A stretch of 64,000 nt of DNA from Paenibacillus hunanensis (lineage in GTDB: Bacteria; Bacillota; Bacilli; Paenibacillales; Paenibacillaceae): the NCBI RefSeq assembly GCF_014645615.1, contig NZ_BMMB01000008.1, forward strand, positions 186,001 through 250,000. The letters are read 5' to 3'. The notes below the pieces were generated by a model that was not told the DNA's origin, did not search any database, and saw nothing but the letters and a program-made list of their open reading frames with translations. Made by a program: the position numbers and the translations under genes. This document shows, in pieces, positions 23,093 to 32,376 of the stretch (the stretch's first letter is position 1; every line of letters starts with the position of its first letter).

Positions 23093-25414
23093 TTAAGAAT
23101 CCTTCTTGGTATCCAACTCATTCTCAGATGAAGATGTTGCTTGCTCTTCATCGGATTGAGCTTGCTCTATTGTGTCACTATGTGATTGCTTATGCTCTCC
23201 AGCTAATGTCGATTCATGGGAAGGATGCTGAGCGGCTTCCGATGTAGACGGTGAAGGAGTCGTCTCGTGTCCGGTATGACCGAAGGAGCTATCATTCGGT
23301 ATGATCGGCGTTTCATTCCCCTGCGGAGCTGGTGTCTTGTTTAGATTCACAGCAGAGCCTTCGTCATGACTTCCTGTTGGAGACGATGAAGGATGATAAC
23401 TGTCCGTTTCTGATCCATGCGATGTCGTCTCCTGATGAGGTGACTTATGCAACGATATGGACGATGGCTGCTGTCCAGTCTGCTGTTCAGTTGATGGCTG
23501 CACAGGATTTCCATATGAATCGAACGATGGAGCAGTACCTGTAGGCTCGGATCGATCTGTACCTTGAGCAGGTCGCTGCGCCGGATCGTTATACATATGG
23601 AAGCGGCGTGGATCATTGGGAATTTCATTAGGCGCTTGCCCCGGATAAGGTGGCTGTACCGGAGGTGCCGGTGGTTGCTGTGATGTTGGATAATAGCCCG
23701 GAAACGGCGGCGTCCCATATCCACCTGGCTGCATATACGGCTGCTGCGGTGCAGGCGGTACATAAGGCGGATAAGCATTTTCCACACCTTTGTTCCGCGT
23801 ATAACGATAAATGATATAAGCAATAACAGCTGGCAGGATGATATATACGATACCCAGTGTAATATTTCCCCAGCCGCCCAGCGACATCAGACTTAGCGAC
23901 ATGAGAATGGTATCGAACATGACGTGTGCAAATACAGCTGCGATAAAGCCATAACGGATAAAGACAAGGCTGAACAGTAAGCCGATAATGAGCAGCTCGA
24001 TCGGACGCGAGTAAACCGGATAGATCGGATACAAGGTATGACCGAGCGCCCAGATGATCGATGTGATCGCAGCGGCTGCAAATGTATTACGCAGCAGCTT
24101 TTTCAGCATTACGATACCGAACAGGCGATATACGCCTTCTTCGCCGATCCCTGCCATCCATGCTAGCAGGGGGAACAGTGCAGGCACGACCATATTGTAA
24201 GGCGAACTAGAATCATCGGTGGACGAAAAGACGCCGAATGCCGGTTCCATGATCAGATAGATGATCGATTGTACACCGAGCAAAATGATCGCGTACAAAT
24301 AACCAACGGCTGCGCTATGCAGTACATATTTGCCATAACCGATCTCACGGGAGCGAGGCCACATATTCAGACCACGTTCACGCCATAGGCCATCCCCGCC
24401 GACAAGCGAGAAGTACAGCAGTACAGCCATCATCACATTGAGTACAAGCTGTAAAATAACAAGGAACAGCAGGGTAAGCTGTCCTGTCCAGCCCGTTTGT
24501 CCATATTCCCGTTCAAGATAAGGCCACATATTAAATACACTGATCATGGAAACGGCAGTGTATACACAGGTCAGCACGATTCCTCTTTTAAACGAGGTAT
24601 GCTTACGCTTCAACGAAGCGAATACGATTGCCAGTACACCCAGTACGAGTGTGAACAAGCCGTAGCCAAGGAAGGTAAGCCATGTAGCAAGACTTGTCTG
24701 AGATTTGATGTAGCTGGTATAGCTAGCTGGTGGTGTTAATGTTGGTGTGATGGCTGCCACCTGATCATTTTCGAAAATGATTTCAATATGCAGCGTCGAC
24801 TCGCCCAGCTTAGCGTCGGGAACCAGATAATCCAGTCCAGTTTCAATATCGGTTGTTTGTAGCTTGAGCTTGGATGTATCATAGCCGAGCTTTTGCAGCA
24901 GCGGAATGGCGAGCTTCTCTTTTTCATCTAGAATAAGTGAGCCATCATCCGACTGCGCACTGATCGAGCTAACAGACTCTGTGGGACGAAGATGAAATCC
25001 AAGTACATTCCCACTATTCATATGTACATCAACATCTACGGCGTATTTATAGCTCTGGTAATGAACACGGAACACATCATAAGGCGCCCATTTCTCGATG
25101 TTACGTGTATATTCGGTACTTAGCTTTTCACGTGCAATATAGCCACTTAGCTCTGGATCGGTCACGTAGGTAACCGTAGGATTATTCAGTGCTGCCCGAT
25201 CACTTGCATCAATCGGCAGATTGGCTTTGAATGTGTTGGCACTTTCAATGGCTTGCTGCTCTGTAATGGATGCCGTTTGTTGAGCTTCTAGCGTATCCGA
25301 GGCAGTGATCGGAAATACCTGCGTGAACAGGAATACGAGCAGTGCAATGACGGCGAGTATACCGAGCCATTTATAATTCGGTTTGATGTGTACAGGTTGG
25401 CCTACAGGATTCAT
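23093..25414 (-). CDS. CPBP (Abi) family intramembrane metalloprotease with long C-terminal tail
   Basis: A 773-residue membrane protein. One TM anchor (about residues 15-33) is followed by an extracytoplasmic region of about 200 residues that contains a PepSY-like stretch (VDVHMNSGNVLGFHL), then about eight TM helices. The CPBP motifs are EEGVYRLFG (EExxxR), ALGHTLYP and FAHVMFDT (HxxxD), which form the glutamyl protease site of the Rce1 type. From about residue 560 a hydrophilic tail begins, first Pro/Tyr/Gln-rich (YPPYVPPAPQQPY) and then Ser/Thr/Glu/His-rich to the end. The ATG at 25414 has GGGAGGAAG upstream. Members may process signal peptides or prenylated proteins, or mediate bacteriocin immunity; the substrate here is unknown. 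Confidence 0.85.
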   Translation of the reverse strand: MNPVGQPVHIKPNYKWLGILAVIALLVFLFTQVFPITASDTLEAQQTASITEQQAIESANTFKANLPIDASDRAALNNPTVTYVTDPELSGYIAREKLSTEYTRNIEKWAPYDVFRVHYQSYKYAVDVDVHMNSGNVLGFHLRPTESVSSISAQSDDGSLILDEKEKLAIPLLQKLGYDTSKLKLQTTDIETGLDYLVPDAKLGESTLHIEIIFENDQVAAITPTLTPPASYTSYIKSQTSLATWLTFLGYGLFTLVLGVLAIVFASLKRKHTSFKRGIVLTCVYTAVSMISVFNMWPYLEREYGQTGWTGQLTLLFLVILQLVLNVMMAVLLYFSLVGGDGLWRERGLNMWPRSREIGYGKYVLHSAAVGYLYAIILLGVQSIIYLIMEPAFGVFSSTDDSSSPYNMVVPALFPLLAWMAGIGEEGVYRLFGIVMLKKLLRNTFAAAAITSIIWALGHTLYPIYPVYSRPIELLIIGLLFSLVFIRYGFIAAVFAHVMFDTILMSLSLMSLGGWGNITLGIVYIILPAVIAYIIYRYTRNKGVENAYPPYVPPAPQQPYMQPGGYGTPPFPGYYPTSQQPPAPPVQPPYPGQAPNEIPNDPRRFHMYNDPAQRPAQGTDRSEPTGTAPSFDSYGNPVQPSTEQQTGQQPSSISLHKSPHQETTSHGSETDSYHPSSSPTGSHDEGSAVNLNKTPAPQGNETPIIPNDSSFGHTGHETTPSPSTSEAAQHPSHESTLAGEHKQSHSDTIEQAQSDEEQATSSSENELDTKKDS

Positions 25415-25644
25415 GGCTTCCTCCCTATCTTCTATTAATAATGATGTACTGGCACGAGCCAGACAGAGATATTGCAAGTGTAACGTAATCACACAGGGTT
25501 TGCAAAAGACAGCAGGCTGTTAGCAAAGGCGAGGATTGCCTTCATTTGTTGCTCATGCCATTGTACTGGATGTTATGCCTGTCTTGATGGGACAAAGAGA
25601 GCAACCTGCCAGTGTACTCTCCATTAAACGATTACTACAGGTGG

Positions 25645-26640
25645 CTAATCAATCTTAAAGCTATTATCGCGTTCAGATGGCCATTGTTCATTTTCCAGTA
25701 CAGGCGGATTGTCTTCGACACGGATATTGGCATCCCGTATCATCGGTTTGCGGCTTTTGAAGCCAGCGGTCGTATCTGCAATCCATTGTCTTGCCGCTGT
25801 GCCCAGATCGGCTGCTTCGTTATAAATGAGACAGGTTGTACGGCGTGTCTGCTCCAGCTCTGGAATGTGTAGCGATACGAGCTCATTGCTCGACAAGAGC
25901 TGCTCACCGATATACGAGCGTGGTAGCAATGCAGCCGCCATACAGATCGGCAGCAGTCGCACAATCGCTTCAAATGAATCGATCTCCATCCGCAGATCAG
26001 GCATGACCATATAACGATGGAACACATCATCGATCAGCTTACGATACCAGGTGCCCTTGGAGAACATGATCATCGGCAAGCCTTGCAGCTGCTGCATGCC
26101 GGGCTGCTTTTTCTCCGCTAATGGATGTGCCTTGGGGACAACTAGCTCCAGATGATCATCAAATAATGGAACGCACACCAGACCAGACTCATGAATCGAT
26201 GAAGCGACAATGCCGATATCGGCTTTTTTGTCACGAATGTCATTGACAATCTCGTGTGTCTTACCTGTAATGAGCTTCACTTCGGCATACGGATGCTTTT
26301 CGGTAAAGCTACGTACGAGCGGCGGCATCGTCGTTTGCAGCGTCGTCAGACTGGCGCCAAACGTTACGGTCGTCTGCTCCTCAGACTTATAACGGTTCAA
26401 ACTTTGCAAAAAGCGTAGCTGCTGCTGGCGCTGTTCTAATGCAAAGGTATACGTAAGCCTGCCGATCGCAGTCAGCTCCAGCCGCTTACCGTTGCGGTTA
26501 AAGAGTGCAACACCTAGCTGCTCCTCCAGCTTGGCAATTTTACGAGATAAGGCAGGCTGCGATAAGTTAAGCAAACGCGAGGCTTGATTCAAGCTAGACT
26601 GCTCCACAACGACAGCAAACACATCGAGATCTTCGATCAT
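25645..26640 (-). CDS. LysR-family transcriptional regulator divergent from sdhCAB
   Basis: A 331-residue regulator. The winged helix-turn-helix spans about residues 1-60 (SSLNQASRLLNLSQPALSRK), and the periplasmic-binding-like effector domain follows (VTFGASLTTLQTTMPPLV, then DIGIVASSIHESGLV). The extended C-terminus after about residue 290 is polar and atypical. The start at 26640 is set by GAGAGGAGC ten bases before the ATG. It faces sdhC across 330 bp containing a dyad and a cre-like site. Divergent LysR genes usually control their neighbour, so control of succinate dehydrogenase is plausible but inferred. The effector is unknown. Confidence 0.88.
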   Translation of the reverse strand: MIEDLDVFAVVVEQSSLNQASRLLNLSQPALSRKIAKLEEQLGVALFNRNGKRLELTAIGRLTYTFALEQRQQQLRFLQSLNRYKSEEQTTVTFGASLTTLQTTMPPLVRSFTEKHPYAEVKLITGKTHEIVNDIRDKKADIGIVASSIHESGLVCVPLFDDHLELVVPKAHPLAEKKQPGMQQLQGLPMIMFSKGTWYRKLIDDVFHRYMVMPDLRMEIDSFEAIVRLLPICMAAALLPRSYIGEQLLSSNELVSLHIPELEQTRRTTCLIYNEAADLGTAARQWIADTTAGFKSRKPMIRDANIRVEDNPPVLENEQWPSERDNSFKID

Positions 26641-26673
26641 CAGATGAAATGCTCCTCTCTTATGCAAAAAAGT

Positions 26674-26693
26674 TATAACAATTAATAATTATA
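26674..26693. promoter_or_regulatory. Candidate LysR operator dyad
   Basis: TATAA-N10-TTATA close to the LysR gene start, in the divergent region. The spacing fits LysR-type half-sites, but the sequence is AT-rich and could arise by chance. Confidence 0.3.
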
Positions 26694-26933
26694 TTGCAAT
26701 TCCATTATAAGACAATTTAGAGTAACATAAAATATGACACAACTTGTTCACACTCTATGTTCTGTGACGATCCTTCAAACGAAGTGCGCACAATACGCAA
26801 CATACTGGGATTCCACGCAGTCATGAACAGGTTGCAATGCTACGGAAGATGGGGAACTTCCTATGCAAGAGTGAGCGGAGGTCCGAATGTTCTGTTCATT
26901 CAAGTTTAGGCAGCATTATCTATGCTTGTCACA

Positions 26934-26948
26934 ATGAAAACGCTCTTA
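26934..26948. promoter_or_regulatory. cre-like catabolite site before sdhC
   Basis: ATGAAAACGCTCTTA matches the cre consensus WTGNAANCGNWNNCW at all defined positions but one. It lies just before the sdhC ribosome site, where CcpA binding would act as a block. No strong -35/-10 pair was found close by. Confidence 0.45.
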
Positions 26949-26970
26949 TTATGAAAGGGGAACGTCATTC

Positions 26971-27639
26971 ATGAAAGGCTTCTACGCCAGAAGGCTGCAC
27001 TCGTTGCTCGGGATCATTCCATTGGGTCTGTTTTTTATCGAGCACATGATCACCAACTTTTCCGCTTATGAAGGAGGAAAGGAATCATTTGACCAGGGCG
27101 TTGCCTTTTTGAACGGTCTGCCACTGGTGCTGTTTCTGGAGATTGTATTTATCTTCTTGCCGTTACTGTACCACGGCATCTACGGTCTGTATATCGCATA
27201 CCAGGCCAAGCCGAACAACAATCACTTTGGCAATGAGCGCAACTGGCGTTATACGCTACAGCGTGTAACGGGTGTGCTCACGTTTATCTATGTTGCATGG
27301 CACGTATATGATACGCGCTTCCAGGTTGCACTGGGTAATGTTACGCACGAACAGCTGGGCGGTATTATGCACAATATTATGACCAATCCGGTGACTTTTG
27401 TGCTGTACGCGATTGGTGTTGTATCGGCATGTTTCCACTTTTCCAATGGACTCTGGTCCTTCCTCGTTACATGGGGAATCACCGTTGGCCCGCGCGCGCA
27501 GCGTGTGTCCAGCTACATCTGTATGACGATCTTCGTGGTCGTAGCCGTAATGTTTATTCTGTCCATGGTAGCCTTCCGTAATGTGGAGTTCCAGGACCCG
27601 ACTGTTGCATTTGAAAGTATTCGTGCGCTGGTAGCATAA
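26971..27639 (+). CDS. sdhC: Succinate dehydrogenase cytochrome b558 subunit
   Basis: A 222-residue, five-helix membrane anchor carrying two haem b groups and the menaquinone site, type B complex II. Conserved haem-ligand histidines are visible: RRLHSLLGIIPLG near residue 10, FFIEHMITNFS near 25, LYHGIYGLY near 70, AWHVYDTRF near 112 and SACFHFSNGLWSF near 155. The length is that of the Bacillus subunit. AAAGGGG precedes the ATG. sdhA follows after 87 bp. Confidence 0.95.
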   Translation: MKGFYARRLHSLLGIIPLGLFFIEHMITNFSAYEGGKESFDQGVAFLNGLPLVLFLEIVFIFLPLLYHGIYGLYIAYQAKPNNNHFGNERNWRYTLQRVTGVLTFIYVAWHVYDTRFQVALGNVTHEQLGGIMHNIMTNPVTFVLYAIGVVSACFHFSNGLWSFLVTWGITVGPRAQRVSSYICMTIFVVVAVMFILSMVAFRNVEFQDPTVAFESIRALVA

Positions 27640-27726
27640 ATTTGCGGTGTGGCAGTCTTTATGATCCGTTTGACGGATCTAAAGTTGTCCCCGGAGCAAG
27701 CAGGTTAAAGGGGAGGGTAATTTCTT

Positions 27727-29469
27727 ATGGCAACATCCAATATTATTATCGTGGGCGGCGGTCTGGCTGGTCTGATGGCTACGGTCAAGGCAGCAGAAGC
27801 TGGCGTACACGTGCATCTATTCTCACTCGTACCCGTGAAGCGCTCGCACTCCGTATGTGCGCAGGGCGGCATCAACGGTGCGGTTAATACAAAAGGGGAA
27901 GGCGACTCGCCGTGGCTGCATTTTGACGATACAGTCTATGGCGGTGACTTCCTGGCGAATCAGCCGCCTGTTAAGGCGATGTGTGATGCCGCACCAGGTA
28001 TCATTCACCTGATGGACCGGATGGGCGTTATGTTCAATCGTACTCCTGAGGGTCTGCTCGACTTCCGTCGTTTCGGCGGTACGAAGCATCACCGTACAGC
28101 ATTTGCCGGTGCAACAACCGGACAACAATTGCTGTATGCACTTGATGAGCAAGCGCGTCGCTGGGAAACCGCGGGCCTCGTAACCAAATACGAGAACTGG
28201 GAATTCCTCGGTGCGATTGTTGATGATGAGGGCGTTTGTCGTGGTGTTAACGCGCAAAATCTGCGTTCGATGGAAATTTCCAGCTTTGCTGCTGATGCTG
28301 TTATTCTGGCGAGTGGTGGCCCGGGTATCATTTTCGGTAAAACGACTAATTCCGTTATCAATACGGGTACAGCAGCCAGTGCGGTATATCAGCAGGGCGT
28401 AAACTATGCAAACGGTGAGTTCATTCAGATTCACCCGACAGCGATCCCAGGCGATGATAAGCTGCGTCTGATGTCCGAGTCGGCGCGTGGTGAAGGTGGA
28501 CGAATCTGGACGTACAAAGACGGTAAGCCTTGGTACTTCCTTGAGGAAAAATATCCAGCGTACGGTAACCTCGTACCTCGTGATATCGCAACTCGCGAAA
28601 TTTTCGATGTATGTGTTAACCAGAAGCTGGGTGTGAATGCCGAAAACATGGTCTACCTCGATCTGTCCCACAAGGATCCGAAAGAGCTGGACGTGAAGCT
28701 GGGCGGTATTATCGAAATCTATGAAAAATTCATGGGCGACGATCCGCGCAAAATTCCGATGAAAATCTTCCCTGCGGTTCACTATTCAATGGGCGGCATG
28801 TGGGTTGATTATAATCAGATGACGAATATTCCGGGGCTGTTCGCAGCCGGTGAATGTGAGTACCAGTATCACGGTGCAAACCGTCTAGGTGCGAACTCCT
28901 TGCTGTCAGCTATCTACGGCGGTATGGTAGCCGGTCCGAAGGCAGTAGAGTATGTGAAAGGTCTGAAAAAATCGGCTGCGGATCTGCCGCAATCGTTGTT
29001 CGACCAATCGCGTAAGCAGCATGAAGAGAAATACGAGCGTCTGCTTGGTATGGATGGTAGCGAAAATGCTTATGTTATCCACCGTGAGCTGGGCGAATGG
29101 ATGACCGACAATATGACGGTTGTTCGTTACAACGACAAGCTGCAAGCAACGATCAACAAAATCAAGGAATTGAAACAGCGTTACACTAAAATTGATGTGA
29201 ATGATGCTTCTCGCTGGAACAACCAGGGTGTAGCCTTCACTCGTCAATTGTGGAATATGCTGGAGCTTGCCGAAGCGATGACGCTGGGCGCGCTGATGCG
29301 TAACGAGAGTCGCGGTGCGCATTACAAGCCAGACTTCCCAGAGCGTAACGATGAAGAGTTCCTGAAAACGACGATTGCGTCGTGGACAGCAGACGGTCCT
29401 AAGATTTCGTATGACGAAGTTGATGTGTCGCTGATCCCACCTCGTATTCGTGACTATTCCAAAAGCTGA
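27727..29469 (+). CDS. sdhA: Succinate dehydrogenase flavoprotein subunit
   Basis: A 580-residue catalytic subunit with covalently bound FAD that oxidises succinate to fumarate. IIVGGGLAGLMATVKA binds FAD. SVCAQGGINGA lies in the region of the flavin-linking His and the active-site loop. IQIHPTAIPG and ESARGEGGRIW carry substrate-binding His and Arg residues. YSMGGMWVDYNQMTNIPGL and ANRLGANSLLSAI complete the family signature. The ribosome site AAAGGGGAGGG lies upstream. The 196 bp to sdhB is unusually wide for this operon and contains no terminator I can identify. Confidence 0.97.
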   Translation: MATSNIIIVGGGLAGLMATVKAAEAGVHVHLFSLVPVKRSHSVCAQGGINGAVNTKGEGDSPWLHFDDTVYGGDFLANQPPVKAMCDAAPGIIHLMDRMGVMFNRTPEGLLDFRRFGGTKHHRTAFAGATTGQQLLYALDEQARRWETAGLVTKYENWEFLGAIVDDEGVCRGVNAQNLRSMEISSFAADAVILASGGPGIIFGKTTNSVINTGTAASAVYQQGVNYANGEFIQIHPTAIPGDDKLRLMSESARGEGGRIWTYKDGKPWYFLEEKYPAYGNLVPRDIATREIFDVCVNQKLGVNAENMVYLDLSHKDPKELDVKLGGIIEIYEKFMGDDPRKIPMKIFPAVHYSMGGMWVDYNQMTNIPGLFAAGECEYQYHGANRLGANSLLSAIYGGMVAGPKAVEYVKGLKKSAADLPQSLFDQSRKQHEEKYERLLGMDGSENAYVIHRELGEWMTDNMTVVRYNDKLQATINKIKELKQRYTKIDVNDASRWNNQGVAFTRQLWNMLELAEAMTLGALMRNESRGAHYKPDFPERNDEEFLKTTIASWTADGPKISYDEVDVSLIPPRIRDYSKS

Positions 29470-29665
29470 TTAAGCGACGGGATACGAATTTCTTTTCACA
29501 CTTATAGTCAGGCACGGTATGTGCCGATATGAATACAGGGCTCAATAAAACGTTTTTGCAAAGGAACAGACGTATAGGTCGGGTTATCGTTTGGAGGTAG
29601 CCTGACTTTTCACTCGGTTGGTAGTCAAGTAAGCATTTAGCCTATGAAATGAAGGGGGCATTACC

Positions 29666-30454
29666 ATGGCGGAAGCAGTTTCAACCGGAAATCCGGCCGT
29701 ACAGCAGACAGCCAAGAAAGTGAAGTTCGTCATCACCCGTCAGGACAAGCCAGAAGGCCCATCCTATACAGAGGAATTTGAAATTCCGTATCGTCCGGGT
29801 ATGAACGTGATCAGCGCATTGATGGAGATTCAGCGCAATCCGAGAAACAGCAGCGGCAAAGACACTGCGCCAGTATGCTGGGAATCGAACTGTCTGGAGG
29901 AAGTCTGTGGTGCCTGCTCGATGGTGATCAACGGTAAGCCGCGTCAGGCTTGTTCATCTCTCGTCGACAAGCTGGAGCAGCCGATCACCGTAGCACCAAT
30001 GAAAACATTCCCGGTTGTGCGTGACCTCGTTATCGATCGTAGCCGTATGTTCAGCGCCTTGAAAAAGGTTAAAGCATGGATTCCGATCGACGGTACGTAC
30101 GATCTGGGTCCAGGCCCACGTATGGCAGAAACGAAGCGCCAATGGGCGTATGAGCTGTCCAAATGTATGACATGTGGCGTATGTCTGGAAGCTTGCCCGA
30201 ACGTAAACGAGAAAACGGACTTTATCGGTCCTGCTCCGCTGTCTCAGGTGCGTCTGTTCAATGCTCACCCTACAGGTGAAATGAACAAAGAAGAGCGTCT
30301 GGATGCGATTATGGGCGAAGGCGGTATTGAGGCTTGCGGTAACTCGCAAAACTGTGTGCGTTCATGTCCGAAGGGCATTCCGCTCACAACGTCTATTGCT
30401 GACCTGAACAAGGAAACGAATAAGCGTATGTTTAAACGTTGGTTGAGTGTATAA
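29666..30454 (+). CDS. sdhB: Succinate dehydrogenase iron-sulfur subunit
   Basis: A 262-residue electron-transfer subunit. The [2Fe-2S] ligands lie in CWESNCLEEVCGACSM plus the Cys of PRQACSS, the [4Fe-4S] ligands in CMTCGVCLEACP and the [3Fe-4S] set in CGNSQNCVRSCPKGIP. It carries electrons from FAD to the haems of SdhC. The N-terminus is about ten residues longer than usual and rich in Ala/Thr. AAGGGGGC precedes the ATG. It is the last gene of sdhCAB; a terminator follows 70 bp later. Confidence 0.96.
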   Translation: MAEAVSTGNPAVQQTAKKVKFVITRQDKPEGPSYTEEFEIPYRPGMNVISALMEIQRNPRNSSGKDTAPVCWESNCLEEVCGACSMVINGKPRQACSSLVDKLEQPITVAPMKTFPVVRDLVIDRSRMFSALKKVKAWIPIDGTYDLGPGPRMAETKRQWAYELSKCMTCGVCLEACPNVNEKTDFIGPAPLSQVRLFNAHPTGEMNKEERLDAIMGEGGIEACGNSQNCVRSCPKGIPLTTSIADLNKETNKRMFKRWLSV

Positions 30455-30523
30455 TCAGTATCAACCGGCAATATAGTGAATCGAGTATGGTTCGGTCCGA
30501 GTAGAGAGGGAACCATTTCGGCA

Positions 30524-30562
30524 AAGGCGGGTTGCGCATATCCAGTGCGGCCCGCTTTTTGT
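30524..30562 (+). terminator. Intrinsic terminator of sdhCAB
   Basis: GCGGGTTGCGCA / TGCGGCCCGC (imperfect), followed by TTTTTG and more T. It ends 55 bp before the next start codon. Confidence 0.75.
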
Positions 30563-30616
30563 TATTTTGTAGGAGCTTTTCACATCCAAGTCGCAACACA
30601 TCATGGAGGAAGTTAT

Positions 30617-31414
30617 ATGATCACGGAAAAACCAATTAGTTTTACGCAGCTCAAAACAGAATTTGCCGCACTCGGAATACAGCCGGGTATGAGTATTCTT
30701 CTACATTCTTCACTTAAAAGTATAGGCGGCTGGATTCCCGGCGGAGCGGAAACGGTCATTCTTGCTTTAGAGGATGTGCTTGGTTCAGAGGGCACATTAA
30801 TGATGCCAACGCAGACGTCGCAGTTGACCGATCCGAAGCTGTGGCGTTATCCACCTGCTGATCCGCGCTGGTGGGATCTGATTCGAGAAAGTATGCCACC
30901 GTATGATCCAGATTTTACAGTCACAAGCGGCATGGGCATTATCGCAGAAACGTTCCGCAAGCAGCGTGGTGTGTTACGTAGTCTGCATCCGCATGTATCC
31001 TTTGCGGTATGGGGCAAGCATGCGCAGGCATGGACGGAAAAGCATGAGCTGGATTATGGACTTGGCAACGGTTCACCGCTCCAGCATCTATATGATGCTA
31101 AAGGCTATGTACTCATGCTAGGCACCGAATATGTGACCAACACATCCATCCATCTGGCAGAATACCATGCCGAATGGAATGATAAAAAAACGATTATGAT
31201 GGATGCGCCTGTGATGACGGATAAAGGCAAGCAATGGATTCGTTTTCGCGATCTGAATTTTAATTCGGATGATTTTGATGATATTGGTGCGAATCTGGAA
31301 ACGGATTGTCCACATCTCGTTGTCAGCGGTACAGTCGGTAATGCCAGAGCACGCTTGATCTCACAGCCAGCCCTGGTCGATTATGCAGCAGGCTGGTTGG
31401 AAACGAATCGCTAA
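30617..31414 (+). CDS. AAC(3)-family acetyltransferase (antibiotic N-acetyltransferase fold)
   Basis: A 265-residue cytosolic acetyl-CoA-dependent enzyme of the Antibiotic_NAT family, close in layout to B. subtilis YokD. Family blocks are LLHSSLKSIGGWIPGG near residue 30, GTLMMPTQTSQ near 58, SLHPHVSFAVWG near 120, DYGLGNGSPLQ near 143 and IHLAEYHAEW near 175, which hold the catalytic His/Glu-type residues. True family members acetylate the 3-amino group of aminoglycosides, but many chromosomal homologues have no proven drug substrate. The start at 30617 follows GGAGG; the frame is open upstream through the sdh terminator. No mobile-element sign surrounds it. Confidence 0.88.
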   Translation: MITEKPISFTQLKTEFAALGIQPGMSILLHSSLKSIGGWIPGGAETVILALEDVLGSEGTLMMPTQTSQLTDPKLWRYPPADPRWWDLIRESMPPYDPDFTVTSGMGIIAETFRKQRGVLRSLHPHVSFAVWGKHAQAWTEKHELDYGLGNGSPLQHLYDAKGYVLMLGTEYVTNTSIHLAEYHAEWNDKKTIMMDAPVMTDKGKQWIRFRDLNFNSDDFDDIGANLETDCPHLVVSGTVGNARARLISQPALVDYAAGWLETNR

Positions 31415-31593
31415 GGCTATATAAATAGAAACAGACGCGTGCGCTGGAGTCATAATTTTAGCTAGCGATACGGTCTGTGATGCGTTCTACATAGGTCGGT
31501 GCATGATAGGCAGGATACCGATTGGCTATCGCCATCCTCATCCATTCATTACAGCATCATTCTACTTTTATTCGCCAAAGGAGGCACTTTCTT

Positions 31594-32376
31594 ATGATCT
31601 GGAGAGAAAGAGAGCATTCGTTTATTATGATTCGTCAGCATGACCATGCGCGTGTGTCCGGTGAATTTTCCCGAAGTCTGCATGCTGGGCCAACTCGCGA
31701 TGAGAAGCGCTGGGACGAGGTATTGCTTGGCTGTGAGCAGCATGATCGCGGCTGGATTCCGCTAGATCGGATTCCGATCTGGAATGATGCGAAGCAGCGT
31801 CCATTTTCGTTTCTGGACTTTCCTGAGCCAGCGAAGCTGGTATTTTACCGCTATGGCATTGATCAAATGGAGGAAATGAGTCCATATGCTGCGATGCTAG
31901 CAAGTCTACATTACTGTGCGCTGATCAGTCATTATGGCGCAGAAGATCCATTTTGCCGAGCATTTCTGGATGAAGAGCAGGAGCGTCAGGAGCGCATCAA
32001 GGCGCTCACGTCGCCTGGAGAAGACGAGCTGCGCTTCCATCGCGCTGTATTAGAGCTGTGTGACGATCTGTCCCTGTATGCGTGTCTGAATGAGCCAGGC
32101 GTTGATAAGGCGCATGAGCTGGACTGGTGGAAGGACGGCTTCGATGTAGGGAAGAAGATGGAGGCTGCCAATTATGAGACGATCATGCCAAGATGGCTGG
32201 ACGAGCGTTATGTGGAGCTTGACCCCTTCCCGTTCCAGCAGCCTGTGGAAGTGACAATTGTATACCGTGAGGTGTCCAAGTCATTGATCGCTGAGCAGGG
32301 GCTAGCAGAGGCGTATGAGGCTTCAGAGGAGCGTCTCCAGCGTATCGTGTTCAAGGGTAAGCAGCCGCAGGCTTGA
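31594..32376 (+). CDS. DUF3891 family protein
   Basis: A 260-residue soluble protein. Its N-terminus has IMIRQHDHARVSGEF, followed by LLGCEQHDRGWIP and later SLHYCALISHYG, a His/Asp-rich pattern typical of DUF3891. The repeated HD pairs suggest metal binding and possibly an HD-like hydrolase fold, but no activity is established. The ATG at 31594 is chosen for AAAGGAGG nine bases upstream; the longer frame has no ribosome site. It stands between the AAC(3)-like gene and a long gap, without a clear operon. Confidence 0.75.
   Translation: MIWREREHSFIMIRQHDHARVSGEFSRSLHAGPTRDEKRWDEVLLGCEQHDRGWIPLDRIPIWNDAKQRPFSFLDFPEPAKLVFYRYGIDQMEEMSPYAAMLASLHYCALISHYGAEDPFCRAFLDEEQERQERIKALTSPGEDELRFHRAVLELCDDLSLYACLNEPGVDKAHELDWWKDGFDVGKKMEAANYETIMPRWLDERYVELDPFPFQQPVEVTIVYREVSKSLIAEQGLAEAYEASEERLQRIVFKGKQPQA

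Noticed and set aside
26926..26952. Promoter TTGTCA/TATTAT immediately before sdhC
   Set aside because: The spacer is only 15 bp and the predicted start would fall in the ribosome site.
27823..28782. Minus-strand open frame opposite sdhA
   Set aside because: Antisense shadow of sdhA; no ribosome site and a Cys/Arg/Thr-rich product typical of reversed coding sequence.
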